The notes: generated by a model from the letters alone, not told the origin. A DNA stretch of 64,000 nt from Adlercreutzia sp. ZJ141 (GCF_011038965.1 NZ_JAAKEB010000013.1:1-64000), one strand, 5' to 3'; counted from the first letter of the stretch, positions 53,059 through 61,480 are shown. Made by a program: numbers and translations.

Positions 53059-53836
53059 CATGGTTAGATCGCTTCTCTATCGTATCGTGAAGTTACGCAT
53101 CTTCGCTGCCTTCATAGTAGTCATCCTTCTCTGTGCTTTGTTTACCCCCTTTATGCTGTGGCTCAACGAAGTGTGGCCCACCTTTGCCGCCACGGGGATT
53201 GTTGAACTTCCCGATGGGCCCGCGCCGGCGCTCCAGCTGTACGGATTTTCCCTTGTTGGAGGCTCATTCCTTTCTTCCGTTATCTGCTTGATGGTGGGGT
53301 GCCTTGTGGCATACGATTTCAACTTCGATTTCGTGAAGAATCTCGTTCAAGCAAAAGGTGGCAGGTTATCCTATGTTTGTGCGGCGATGATAAGTGCAGT
53401 TGTCCTTACCACGATCGTCGTTGCGGCGGGAACGGCTGTTGTGGCGCTCGCGCTGTTTCTGCAAGACATTCCGCTGACGCCCCCCGAAGTTGGCGAGGCT
53501 ATTCAATGGTTTATCCAGGTGGTGCTCTGTATATCTGCCTATGCGTCCATAGCTGTTTTTCTCGGTATCGCCACGGGTTCTGAGACGGTTGCGTGCATTG
53601 GTGGGGTGATTTTTGGCGGAGGTGTGATTGAAGCAGTCCTGCAAATGATCCTAGCCAATGTGCCTGGTCTGCCCGTTTTCATACGCGACTGCCTTGACGG
53701 GTACCTTGCTGCTGATTTAGATGTGCTGACCCAAGGAATCGTATGTGACCCGATGACGTACGTGCAAGCGGTGGTGACGCTGCTCGTCGTTGGAATTCTT
53801 ACCGCTCTCGTCATGCGGCGCAGGAGTCTGGGATAA
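53051..53836 (+). CDS. ABC transporter permease
   Basis: The 261-residue membrane protein has six predicted helices, the size of a BcrB-like permease. The ATG overlaps the ATPase stop (ATGCTTAG), and GAGGGTGG lies upstream. Together they probably export or neutralise an antimicrobial peptide at the membrane. The regulator upstream and kinase downstream suggest substrate-induced expression. Confidence 0.88.
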   Translation: MLSMVRSLLYRIVKLRIFAAFIVVILLCALFTPFMLWLNEVWPTFAATGIVELPDGPAPALQLYGFSLVGGSFLSSVICLMVGCLVAYDFNFDFVKNLVQAKGGRLSYVCAAMISAVVLTTIVVAAGTAVVALALFLQDIPLTPPEVGEAIQWFIQVVLCISAYASIAVFLGIATGSETVACIGGVIFGGGVIEAVLQMILANVPGLPVFIRDCLDGYLAADLDVLTQGIVCDPMTYVQAVVTLLVVGILTALVMRRRSLG

Positions 53837-53857
53837 GGTGTACTGGAAGGAGAGTCC

Positions 53858-54769
53858 ATGGACGGGGTGCTGGCAATAGCGGTGCTTGTTGTGGTGATTG
53901 CTGCGACGGCAGTCACCGTCGCACTCTACGAGCGAGAGCTCAAGCACATTGCGTACTTCCTGCGCCGTAGCGATCGCAGTTCCAACGAGCGGGCAACAGT
54001 AGGACTCTCCACGCCGGGCATCTCGTCGGTGGCTGCTGCCGTGAACAGCGAAATGGACAAGCTGCGCGATGAGCGCTCCGCCATGGACGAGCAACAAGAA
54101 ACGTTTCGGCGCGACCTTGCCGCTCTCTCCCACGACATCCGCACCCCCCTTACGGGTGCGCAGGGGTATCTTCAACTTTATGAACGAAGCTCTGACCCCG
54201 AAGAACAGGCCCGCTGCTTGCGCGAGGCGGCTTCGCGTCTTGCGGCCATGCGCGAGCTCACCGATAAGCTATTCGAGTATTCGAAAGCGGTCGACACTGA
54301 CCGGCCTTTGGAGTTGGGGCCGGTCGAGGTCCTTCCTGTTCTTGCCGAAGTTCTGGCAGGCGCGTATCCTCAGTTTGCCGCACGCGGTTGGGAAGCTCGC
54401 ATCCACTTCGAAGATGAGGACGTAACGATTCTGGGTGATGAAGAATCGCTTGCTCGCGTGTTCTCGAACTTACTGTCGAACTCCCTACGGTATGGTGCAT
54501 CTGCCCCAGCTATCACGCAGGAAATTGTGCCCGAGGAAGGCGACATGTTGGTTGTTATTTCGGTTTCCAATGAAGTAACGGACCCCAATTCAATTGAGAC
54601 AGATCGGCTGTTCGAGCGGTTCTATCGCGCCGACGGCGCACGCGGCGGCGGCGGATCGGGCTTAGGTTTGGCAATTGTTGCGAGCCTTTGTTCAAACATG
54701 GGAGGTTTCGTAGAAGCGCGTCTCGAAGGGAACAACCTCACTGTTGTCGTGAAACTTCGATCCGCGTAA
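53858..54769 (+). CDS. sensor histidine kinase
   Basis: The 303-residue kinase has one N-terminal membrane helix (about 3-22), a short linker, the HisKA motif LAALSHDIRTPLTG and a HATPase_c domain with NLLSNSLRYG and GGSGLGLAIV. It has little extracellular sequence, like intramembrane-sensing kinases that rely on their ABC partner. GGAAGGAG precedes the ATG, 21 bases after the permease. Confidence 0.92.
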   Translation: MDGVLAIAVLVVVIAATAVTVALYERELKHIAYFLRRSDRSSNERATVGLSTPGISSVAAAVNSEMDKLRDERSAMDEQQETFRRDLAALSHDIRTPLTGAQGYLQLYERSSDPEEQARCLREAASRLAAMRELTDKLFEYSKAVDTDRPLELGPVEVLPVLAEVLAGAYPQFAARGWEARIHFEDEDVTILGDEESLARVFSNLLSNSLRYGASAPAITQEIVPEEGDMLVVISVSNEVTDPNSIETDRLFERFYRADGARGGGGSGLGLAIVASLCSNMGGFVEARLEGNNLTVVVKLRSA

Positions 54770-54797
54770 GCGTTACAGGCATTGTGGCGCCGCAAAA

Positions 54798-54814
54798 GTG
54801 TGACCCTCTGACAC
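54798..54814 (+). repeat. short repeat matching 50941-50959
   Basis: GTGTGACCCTCTGACAC matches GTGTGACCCCCTCTGACAC at 50941 apart from two missing bases. The two lie just outside the regulator-ABC-kinase module, in the same orientation. Confidence 0.7.
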
Positions 54815-54827
54815 GTGGGCACCCGTC

Positions 54828-55673
54828 CTATAGAGAAGGGACCATGCGAGCACTCATGTCCATTGGTTTAGCTGCGAAAGGTGCTGTGGTTGCCAGACCA
54901 TCTACTCCGGTGCCTGCATACTCTTCGACATTCTTGAGACCGATACCACCCGCCGCGATAAGCGTGATATGGCTGTTCACGGCCCGAATTTGCTCGACAA
55001 CGTCTTTCAACTCTTCGGCAGGTATTTTGTCTAACTGGATACCATCGACGCCCGCTTTTGCTAAATCTAAGGCATGGTCTACCCCGGATTCGACAAACAA
55101 CTTCTTTTCTATGCAGCGCGCTCTGAACTCAGGCATTCTTTCGATGAACGCATCGAAACCCCCCAGGAACGCGAGATGCTGCTCAAACACCAAAACCGTT
55201 TCAGACAGTCCTAAGCGATGCGGATAAGCGCCACCTATCATAACTGCCTCGGTCATGAGATCCTTCACGCCCGGCATGCTCTTACGAGTCGTGAGTATTT
55301 CGCAGTGCGGGTTTGCCCTATGAGCTGCATCAACCATCTTTCTTGTCATCGTTGCGATGGCCGACAGATGATCGAAAACGTTGAGGCATACCTTCCAAGC
55401 AGCATGAAGATCGGCAGCTGACCCCTCAACTACCAAGAAAACCTCGCCGCTTTTCAGCTTCGCGCCGTCATCGCGTCCTTCGACCACACGACATCCGATA
55501 CGCTCCATGATCTGTCTCACAACGCTCGCACCAGCCAGCACGCAATCCTCACGCGTGAAGTATTCCATACGACCTGAACAATCACCTATTCCCAGAACCA
55601 TGCTTGTCAGGTCGATGTAGGGTATGTCTTCCTCGATGAAGCGATCTATGCGCTCAGTCGGTATTCTTATCAT
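54828..55673 (-). CDS. NadC/ModD-type phosphoribosyltransferase
   Basis: The 281-residue protein follows the quinolinate phosphoribosyltransferase fold: an N-terminal ferredoxin-like half, LTTRKSMPGVKD with the basic substrate residues, and a C-terminal barrel with DGIQLDKI and AAGGIGLKNVEEYA. Without nadA or nadB nearby it may be the ModD paralogue, whose role with molybdate is unclear. AAAAGGAAGTTTCA precedes the ATG. It converges on the kinase gene. Confidence 0.85.
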   Translation of the reverse strand: MIRIPTERIDRFIEEDIPYIDLTSMVLGIGDCSGRMEYFTREDCVLAGASVVRQIMERIGCRVVEGRDDGAKLKSGEVFLVVEGSAADLHAAWKVCLNVFDHLSAIATMTRKMVDAAHRANPHCEILTTRKSMPGVKDLMTEAVMIGGAYPHRLGLSETVLVFEQHLAFLGGFDAFIERMPEFRARCIEKKLFVESGVDHALDLAKAGVDGIQLDKIPAEELKDVVEQIRAVNSHITLIAAGGIGLKNVEEYAGTGVDGLATTAPFAAKPMDMSARMVPSL

Positions 55674-55782
55674 TGAAACTTCCTTTTCTCGTCATGCGAC
55701 GCTACGCGACAGTGAGTACACGAACCTATTGTCCCAAAATGAATGGAGAGGGGCAAAAGAAAATAACTGTCCTTGTTGTCCT

Positions 55783-55838
55783 GTGCCCATTGTCCGTATG
55801 CATTGCCCCGTACCTATAGTTTCGTGCCCATTGTCCGT
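55783..55838. repeat. two 15-bp direct repeats
   Basis: GTGCCCATTGTCCGT occurs at 55783-55797 and 55824-55838, 41 bp apart, in the gap upstream of the Xre gene. Their role is unknown. Confidence 0.7.
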
Positions 55839-55900
55839 TCGCTAAAAGCTGCGGGAGCTTTCGCATGCTAGGAGAATACTGCGATGTAAAGGGAATTCTA

Positions 55901-55929
55901 TTGACAAGCCCCCACATGCAATATATATT
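55901..55929 (+). promoter_or_regulatory. consensus promoter of the Xre gene
   Basis: TTGACA and TATATT are separated by exactly 17 bases. The -10 sits inside the left arm of the operator palindrome. Confidence 0.85.
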
Positions 55930-55955
55930 TGTCATGTCACATATATATTGCATGT
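55914..55955. promoter_or_regulatory. operator: 15-bp perfect inverted repeats
   Basis: ACATGCAATATATAT and ATATATATTGCATGT are exact complements with a 12-base spacer. They cover the -10 region and the transcript start of the Xre gene, so the regulator probably represses itself here. Confidence 0.8.
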
Positions 55956-55971
55956 TGAGAGGGGTGATGCC

Positions 55972-56172
55972 GTGGATGACGCAAAAAACGAACGCTTACG
56001 ATCCGCACGTACCGAGGCGGGGCTTTCACAGCAGCAGTTAGCCGATGCCGTAGGGGCAACTCGCCAGACCATCGGTCTCATAGAGGCTGGGCGCTACAAC
56101 CCAAGCCTCAAGCTGTGTACTGCCATCTGTAAAACACTGGACAAAACACTCAATGATCTCTTTTGGGAATAG
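55972..56172 (+). CDS. small Xre-family transcriptional regulator
   Basis: The 66-residue protein is one helix-turn-helix domain (SQQQLADAVGATRQTIGLIEAGRYNPSLKL) with no extra effector domain. The GTG at 55972 is the likely start, since GAGAGGGGTG precedes it. It sits 11 bases upstream of a membrane protein gene. HTH plus small membrane protein pairs are common in gut bacteria and are thought to respond to membrane-active agents, though evidence is thin. Confidence 0.88.
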   Translation: MDDAKNERLRSARTEAGLSQQQLADAVGATRQTIGLIEAGRYNPSLKLCTAICKTLDKTLNDLFWE

Positions 56173-56183
56173 GAGATGAAACT

Positions 56184-56747
56184 ATGCTTTGCACGCGTAA
56201 ATGGAACGATATTATGGGGCCAAAGGACGAAAGGCTTGAAGCCGAAGAGAACAAGGCCATGAGGATAAGCATGTACATCTTGCTTATCGGTTCGGTTTTA
56301 TGTCTTTATTACGCCATCATGCTCAACCAAGTGGCTTCCACCACGCAGCATCCCATCATGACCGACTTGGGCGCAAGCCTTGTCCCCGTGCAGGTTCCTC
56401 TTACGATCACGATCCTCATTGCGGGAATTGTTTCCCTGTGGATTCAACTTAAATCGGGTGCGGTGTCCAGCTACAAGCGTTTTGCGGAAGTGGATGCTAT
56501 TCCCTGGGATTACGTTGTAATATGCTCTGCATTTTGCGGTGCTGTGATAGGAGCCCTCACCTGCGGCATGCGTATCGTCGCAGAGATTCAGATTGTTGGC
56601 ATTAATCAGGTTACATGGTTCGGAGACATCGCTATAGGGGCCGTATTCTTTATCATGAGCTTTGCTATCAGCTTTGTAGTTCTCGCTTACACAATCCACG
56701 ATGCCATCAAGCACCGCCGTGCGCTCGATAGCGAACTGGAAGGATAG
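56184..56747 (+). CDS. four-helix membrane protein, Xre partner
   Basis: The 187-residue protein has a short polar N-terminus (MGPKDERLEAEENKAM) and four predicted helices (about 28-45, 65-85, 105-130, 150-172). It resembles the DUF6773-type partners of Xre regulators. AGGAGATGAAACT precedes the ATG. Function is unknown; it may be the target or sensor of the regulator before it. Confidence 0.75.
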   Translation: MLCTRKWNDIMGPKDERLEAEENKAMRISMYILLIGSVLCLYYAIMLNQVASTTQHPIMTDLGASLVPVQVPLTITILIAGIVSLWIQLKSGAVSSYKRFAEVDAIPWDYVVICSAFCGAVIGALTCGMRIVAEIQIVGINQVTWFGDIAIGAVFFIMSFAISFVVLAYTIHDAIKHRRALDSELEG

Positions 56748-56752
56748 GAGCA

Positions 56753-59254
56753 CTACCTGCTGCGACGACGCATGCGCACGACGGCAACCGCACCGGCGCA
56801 TGCGGCTATCGCGGCTATGCCTGTTGCAGTTGCCGCAGACACCCCCAGCGAGTCGCCCGTGGCAACCAGCGGCTTTTTCGTCGCACCTCCCGCCGGAACA
56901 GGAGCAGGTGCAGGAGAAGGAGCTTCACCAAACACACCGAACGGCGAGAGCGTGGTAACATTCACCGCTACCTTGCCATTCGTGACGACGAGACCCTTAA
57001 ACACCTCTTCTTGAGCGCCGGCAGGCAGATGCGCCACGTTCACCATCCATCCCTCATAACTCGTACCAACGTCGAACGTGAGCGCCAATGACCCCTTGAA
57101 ATCAATAGGGTACTTGGTATTCTTGTCACGTAAGGCCACATCGACCGCAAGGATTCGCTGCTTTTCCCCGCCCAACTCCGCAAGAGCGCTTGTGGTCTTC
57201 TCATCCACCGCAGTTAACACCAGCTCCACATCGGCCCACTCCGGAAACTCACCGATTGCGCTTACGATAACAGTCTTGTTGCCATCAACAAAGGGGGCTG
57301 AAACAGGCTTTTCAACGTATGCCGGCTCGGGCACTGGATTTGCGTAGGCCTTGATAGGGAAGTTATCATAGTCAAAGCTGTCGGAGGGAATATCGTCTTC
57401 GTCACCAGGATTGGACGCCTTCAGCTCTGCCACAATGTCGAATAGATCCTCTGTTAACTCCCCGCTATCCTCAGTTGTAATCGAATAACTTTCTCCGGGG
57501 TTGACAATACCACACGAATACTTTGTAAGAACTCCTTTCAGGTCGGGATCATCCTCGATCAACCTCTCCCAGCCGAGCCTGTTGATGCCTTTGTCAAGCT
57601 GGACAAGATAGAATTCTCCGTCTAAACCGGGCACGGCAGCTTTCTCTGTTACCACAACCGAGTACCTATGCCCTTTCTCCACAATCACGCTCTGCGGAAG
57701 ATGTACCAGGTGGTAGCCACCATACTCATACGTCAACGTGTCAGTTGCTACAAGCGTACCGTCCTTGGGACCTGTCGCATCTTTGTCCAAGAGATACATC
57801 TGGTAGGTTACCGTCGTGTTAGGGCAGGAGGTTTCGAACGACACCGAGGTGACTTCCTGACGCTCATCCGCCGTAAAAACGTTAGCCATGCTCGCCGGTA
57901 GTGGGTTCGGCAGCGTCATCGGACTGGTTGAAGGCATGAAGTCATACTGGTCGATAATGCGGTACTTTCCCTTGTCCCCCATGGTGGTGGTGTCGTAATC
58001 GAATGATTCGACGTTGTTAATGCTCTGATCGAAATAGGACAGGTAGAAGTAGCCATCATCGCCCCAGTTGAACTTGTTGGGGAACGTTCCCGATTCCGAC
58101 CCCCAGCTATTCTTGACAATCCAGGCTCCGTCACAAGGCGGCGGCGTGGCACCTGACACTTGCTCCGATGTTAAAAAGTTGTCCTTCGAGTATTCGTCGT
58201 TCCACCCTACGATGGTGACGGCGTGAGTTATCGGGACAACCTCATAGGTGTAGTGAGCCCACGTTTTAGTGTTGAGATACTTGTTGTCCTCAGGCGACAT
58301 GCCCGGCATATATTGGTCAGCGCAGAAGTTAATACTCACCGCACGCCCCTTGAGCAATTCGCTTTTGATGGCGTCAACGCCAGGCTGATTGAAGTGGTAG
58401 CCACCCTGACTATCAATGTCGGCAGGGGAGGGCAGCAGGTTGGCATCCTCAAGCTGTATGGAAGACATAAAGCGCCTTTTTTCGTCAACCGACCAGTCGC
58501 CTTTAGGGCTGTAGTAAACCGGATTACCTTCGCTGTCGTTGACGGTTTCCCCTTCCGTGCTGCGGTAGGGCACCTCCTTCTCGGGAACAGGACCTATTCC
58601 TGACGACAGCACCGACGTGATAGTGGGAGGCGAGCCACCCTGTTCAAGGACGATATCTGGGTCAGTTTTGTGGTTACCAGCGGCATCTACCGTGTAATAA
58701 CCCTCCCCCAGCTGGCTTTGGTAGTTGGCAGAACCTGAAGCAGTAATAGCTTCCTGAGAAAGGGGTGTGTAGGCGAGCCACGCGAGGTGAAGCTCTGACA
58801 GGTCAAGCCCTTGGGAAGCCGACCAACCCAGCTCGCTTAAGATACTCGTCTCCGATGCAGCCATTGCACCGAAGCTCCAGCAGGTGGCCCAAGGGTTCTG
58901 AAACTTGACCGGAGTTACCTTGTCGATTTTGGGATCGCGCAAATCGTACGCTTTGGGAATTGCTTCCTCCGACAGCGACGCAATGCCGTTTGTCGCGCCG
59001 AATCCGTTGTTCGCGCGATTGGTCAGGAGGTCGTCTACGTTTCCCGTCGCGTTGTATTTCTGGCGCATCTCGGCGTCAACCTCGTTGAACACACGTAAGA
59101 AGCGATCGATTGCCGCGCTGTTGTCAGCTGCGGCGGCGACGGAAGGCTCGGCGCAAGCAACACCTGGCATCACAGGCACAAATACAACGGCAAGCAGAAC
59201 AGCAAGTGCGGCGCGGGTTAGGCGATTAACGAAGGAAGGGGGCTGCATTTTCAT
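56753..59254 (-). CDS. secreted C1-family cysteine peptidase with LVxTGD anchor
   Basis: The 833-residue protein has a signal peptide (to about 35), then a papain-like domain. The oxyanion Gln is Q119, the nucleophile C125 (NPWATCWSFG), and the other catalytic residues H344 (ITHAVTIVGW) and N382 (VKNSWGSE). A lectin-like or Ig-like C-terminal half follows. The end reads TKKPLVATGD, a hydrophobic helix and RMRRRSR, a non-canonical sortase signal matching that of the FG-GAP protein. It should be displayed on the cell surface and degrade host or dietary protein. AGGAGTTCTG precedes the ATG. Confidence 0.92.
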   Translation of the reverse strand: MKMQPPSFVNRLTRAALAVLLAVVFVPVMPGVACAEPSVAAAADNSAAIDRFLRVFNEVDAEMRQKYNATGNVDDLLTNRANNGFGATNGIASLSEEAIPKAYDLRDPKIDKVTPVKFQNPWATCWSFGAMAASETSILSELGWSASQGLDLSELHLAWLAYTPLSQEAITASGSANYQSQLGEGYYTVDAAGNHKTDPDIVLEQGGSPPTITSVLSSGIGPVPEKEVPYRSTEGETVNDSEGNPVYYSPKGDWSVDEKRRFMSSIQLEDANLLPSPADIDSQGGYHFNQPGVDAIKSELLKGRAVSINFCADQYMPGMSPEDNKYLNTKTWAHYTYEVVPITHAVTIVGWNDEYSKDNFLTSEQVSGATPPPCDGAWIVKNSWGSESGTFPNKFNWGDDGYFYLSYFDQSINNVESFDYDTTTMGDKGKYRIIDQYDFMPSTSPMTLPNPLPASMANVFTADERQEVTSVSFETSCPNTTVTYQMYLLDKDATGPKDGTLVATDTLTYEYGGYHLVHLPQSVIVEKGHRYSVVVTEKAAVPGLDGEFYLVQLDKGINRLGWERLIEDDPDLKGVLTKYSCGIVNPGESYSITTEDSGELTEDLFDIVAELKASNPGDEDDIPSDSFDYDNFPIKAYANPVPEPAYVEKPVSAPFVDGNKTVIVSAIGEFPEWADVELVLTAVDEKTTSALAELGGEKQRILAVDVALRDKNTKYPIDFKGSLALTFDVGTSYEGWMVNVAHLPAGAQEEVFKGLVVTNGKVAVNVTTLSPFGVFGEAPSPAPAPVPAGGATKKPLVATGDSLGVSAATATGIAAIAACAGAVAVVRMRRRSR

Positions 59255-59441
59255 CAGAACTCCTTGCGCGTATTCGTTGCGAGCACGAAACAGAACAAAA
59301 GACAGAGTCAGTGGCAGAGCAAGGGGTGAAGCAAGGGGTAGGACAAGATGATGCGTAGCTGCAAAAAATGCGTTTGCGGCTCTCTTGATTCTATCCTATT
59401 GCGAAGACATAATCCCTGTACATGCCATTCGTTCTGTTTTG

Positions 59442-59477
59442 AATGGCGTTACAGCTAAATCTAACTGTAACGCCATT
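59442..59477 (-). terminator. hairpin after TipAS-MerR gene
   Basis: AATGGCGTTACAG and CTGTAACGCCATT form a perfect 13-bp stem with a 10-base loop, 66 bases past the regulator stop. No T-run follows, so it may be a bidirectional stop or an RNA-stabilising element. Confidence 0.5.
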
Positions 59478-59542
59478 GGTCGAGCAGCTGGTCAACGATT
59501 GTTGTGTTGGGAAAGGAATCTCACCACCCGGTATTCAGAAGT

Positions 59543-60355
59543 TCAGATCACACGCTCGATGATTTCAGCGAGAAGCGCCGTGGCTCCGTCACCGCAGGCC
59601 GAATCGTAATAGGTCACGAAGCGTTCATCTTGCAGGTAGCCTTTCGCAAGCGCAACGTGCGCCTGAGGGCTGTAGGCATCATCGCCCCAATGGGCGCGTA
59701 TCCATCGCGCGTGCATCTCGGCCAGCTCACTTGCGTCCGCATCGCTTACCTCATCTGACAGCAACATCTCCCGCAACTTATCCTTGATAGCGCGCTCCAG
59801 GTACTCTTTGGTATCCCATTCCTCCCGACTCATGGACGACATGCGCGCATTCGTCTGGTCAATCACTTCGTCTCCGTAGCGCTTCCGAGCTTCCTTTCCA
59901 TACGCTTCCTCAAAGTGCTCGACCGAGCTTTGTTTCAAAGTCTCAAAAGCCTCTTCATCTGTCATGTCCTTAACGTCCTTCCATTTCTCTATCAGAATGT
60001 CAGTTGTGCGCAGGAACGTGTTAAGACGATCCTGTTGCGCGAGCAGGCTCCTTCGGTGAAGTGAGAGTACCTTAAGCACATCGAGGTCGGGCTCCTCCAT
60101 CAGTTCTTTAAGATCCCCCAAGGGAAGTCCACACGAACGAAGCGTCCTGATCACACGCAGAGCGGCGACGTCTTCTGCTCCGTAGCGACGCCAATTGTTC
60201 GCATCGCGCACGGGACTCAGAAGTCCGAGCTGCTCGTAGTAATGCAGCGTTCTCACGCTCACGCCCGCCATGTTGGCAAGCTGCTTGGCCGTGTAGCCGG
60301 TGCTTACGGTGTTGCCCGCATATCCGGTGCTCATATCTTCGGTACCTGCTTTCAT
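59543..60355 (-). CDS. MerR-family regulator with TipAS domain
   Basis: The 270-residue protein has an N-terminal MerR domain (TAKQLANMAGVSVRTLHYYEQLGLL) and a C-terminal TipAS domain of the multidrug-binding type. It probably activates its own promoter or an export gene when a peptide drug binds. No export gene is directly adjacent. An internal ATG at 60334 is an alternative start. Confidence 0.92.
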   Translation of the reverse strand: MKAGTEDMSTGYAGNTVSTGYTAKQLANMAGVSVRTLHYYEQLGLLSPVRDANNWRRYGAEDVAALRVIRTLRSCGLPLGDLKELMEEPDLDVLKVLSLHRRSLLAQQDRLNTFLRTTDILIEKWKDVKDMTDEEAFETLKQSSVEHFEEAYGKEARKRYGDEVIDQTNARMSSMSREEWDTKEYLERAIKDKLREMLLSDEVSDADASELAEMHARWIRAHWGDDAYSPQAHVALAKGYLQDERFVTYYDSACGDGATALLAEIIERVI

Positions 60356-60444
60356 ATACGCTCGGTTGCAACCACAACGGATGGTAAACCCTTACGTAAC
60401 GTGATACGCAAGCCTGTTCGCATAACGGAAGAGCGAGAAAAAAG

Positions 60445-60534
60445 AGACTTCGCCAGTTTCTGTGAGTGATGAGAGTCTGTCAAGGATCGTCTCATGACAC
60501 ACGCTGTGCATTCTACGCAGACGAGCAAGGGAAA
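60445..60534. repeat. 90-bp direct repeat, copy A
   Basis: This copy matches 61391-61480 at 82 of 90 positions by eye, and every difference is a transition. On the minus strand it reads SLARLRRMHSVCHETILDRL..., similar in copy B, so it may be a fragment of a repeated gene. It lies outside the toxin-antitoxin locus on the left. Confidence 0.85.
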
Positions 60535-60744
60535 TGTCCAGGAGAAGCCCCTGATCTCGTAATCCATACGGTCCCGAAGACCATGCCCTTAGGCAACGTG
60601 GGTTAGCATACAGGGATTGATAAAACCTGGCGCCAGAGCCACAAAGAGAAAGGGGCTTCCCGACGAATGAGTATAACACCTACGTGGGGATGGATGTCTT
60701 ATCAACCATGCTACTCAGCGCTTTCTCCTCAGTTACCATCATGG

Positions 60745-60750
60745 TATACT
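60745..60750 (+). promoter_or_regulatory. extended -10 of the antitoxin RNA
   Basis: TGGTATACT is an extended -10 (TGN plus TATACT). The -35 region is poor, which is normal for extended -10 promoters. Confidence 0.5.
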
Positions 60751-60756
60751 GCAGAC

Positions 60757-60846
60757 ACCGGCAAAGCCCGAGGCCCTTAGCTAGGTCGGGCGGCGCAGGT
60801 TGTTTTGATTAAGGGTCAGCCGCTAACTGACCCTTACTCTTTGTTC
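60757..60846 (+). ncRNA. putative antisense RNA of a type I toxin
   Basis: The RNA would start about 7 bases after the extended -10, contain the hairpin CCCGA...TCGGG (60768-60790), and end at the stem AAGGGTCAG / CTGACCCTT (60811-60835) followed by T-rich sequence. It overlaps the 3' end of the toxin gene in antisense. This is the txpA/RatA type of layout. Expression is inferred, not shown. Confidence 0.4.
60811..60835. terminator. shared terminator between antitoxin RNA and toxin
   Basis: AAGGGTCAG and CTGACCCTT form a 9-bp stem with a 7-base loop. The toxin stop codon TAA overlaps the right arm. It is downstream of both convergent transcripts. Confidence 0.6.
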
Positions 60847-60959
60847 CCTTCGTCGTCTTCTCGTTTATGCTCCTTCCATGTTCTCCATATCTCAAGTATG
60901 AAGAGGGCAACGGTCGAAACCATCGCCAACACGTTCAGGGCTTCATGGATTACACCCAT
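60834..60959 (-). CDS. small membrane peptide, putative type I toxin
   Basis: The 41-residue peptide MGVIHEALNVLAMVSTVALF... has one hydrophobic helix (about 8-24) and a highly charged C-terminus (TWKEHKREDDEGNKE). Size, single helix and charged tail match holin-like toxins of the TxpA/BsrG kind. AAAGGAGCGGTGCC precedes the ATG. A convergent promoter and shared terminator downstream suggest an antisense antitoxin. The frame continues upstream for 37 codons, but only this start has a ribosome binding site. Confidence 0.6.
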   Translation of the reverse strand: MGVIHEALNVLAMVSTVALFILEIWRTWKEHKREDDEGNKE

Positions 60960-61234
60960 AAGGCACCGCTCCTTTCGAAGCGCCGCCCACGTTCGGACTT
61001 TGCCAGTCTGTCTATGATACTCCTTAACCACAAAGCCCATAATGGCGAACTCTTTAGTGATCACATTCACCCAGGTTCAATGCCGCTAACTGGATCCTCT
61101 TTCGTTTTCCTGCGTATTACGTTTTTCCGGTGTGGTGTTCCACGGCGCGTCGGTGCGCGCTTGCGCGAAAAATCAGTGCGGGCGGGATCTCATGACCACA
61201 CCCACACCTGTGGTTCCGTTAACCTGGCTTGCAG

Positions 61235-61327
61235 TTAGCCTATATTGCTCATACGCTTGCGCATTGATTCGTCGTTCTCGATGTGAATGGCATAGGAGTT
61301 ATGAACAATGCGATCTAATGTGAAATT
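61235..61327 (-). pseudogene. IstB (IS21-family ATPase) C-terminal remnant
   Basis: Thirty codons read TLDRIVHNSYAIHIE...DESMRKRMSNIG and a stop. This is the conserved C-terminal end of the IS21 transposition helper IstB (DRIVHNxYxI...GESMRKR). The frame is closed by a stop codon immediately upstream, and no istA is present. It is a decayed insertion sequence. Confidence 0.75.
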
Positions 61328-61390
61328 CTATATTTTGTGAAGCTATTCAGAAAGTCATCAGATCAAAACGGAATAACCTTCAAACAACTT

Positions 61391-61480
61391 AGACTTCACC
61401 AGTTTTTGTAGGTGATGAGAGTCTGTCAAGGATCGTCTCATGGCACACGCTGTGCATTCTGCGCAGGCAAGCAAGGGAAA
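61391..61480. repeat. 90-bp direct repeat, copy B
   Basis: This is the second copy of 60445-60534. The toxin-antitoxin locus and the IstB remnant lie between the copies, which are 946 bp apart. Confidence 0.85.

Noticed and set aside
55414-55838. Phase-variation or CRISPR interpretation of the 15-bp repeats near 55783
   Set aside because: Only two copies, 41 bp apart, with no invertase or cas gene.
60834-61070. 78-residue version of the small toxin-like peptide
   Set aside because: The upstream part lacks a ribosome binding site at its ATG and has no hydrophobic or conserved segment; the internal start at 60959 has AAAGGAG.
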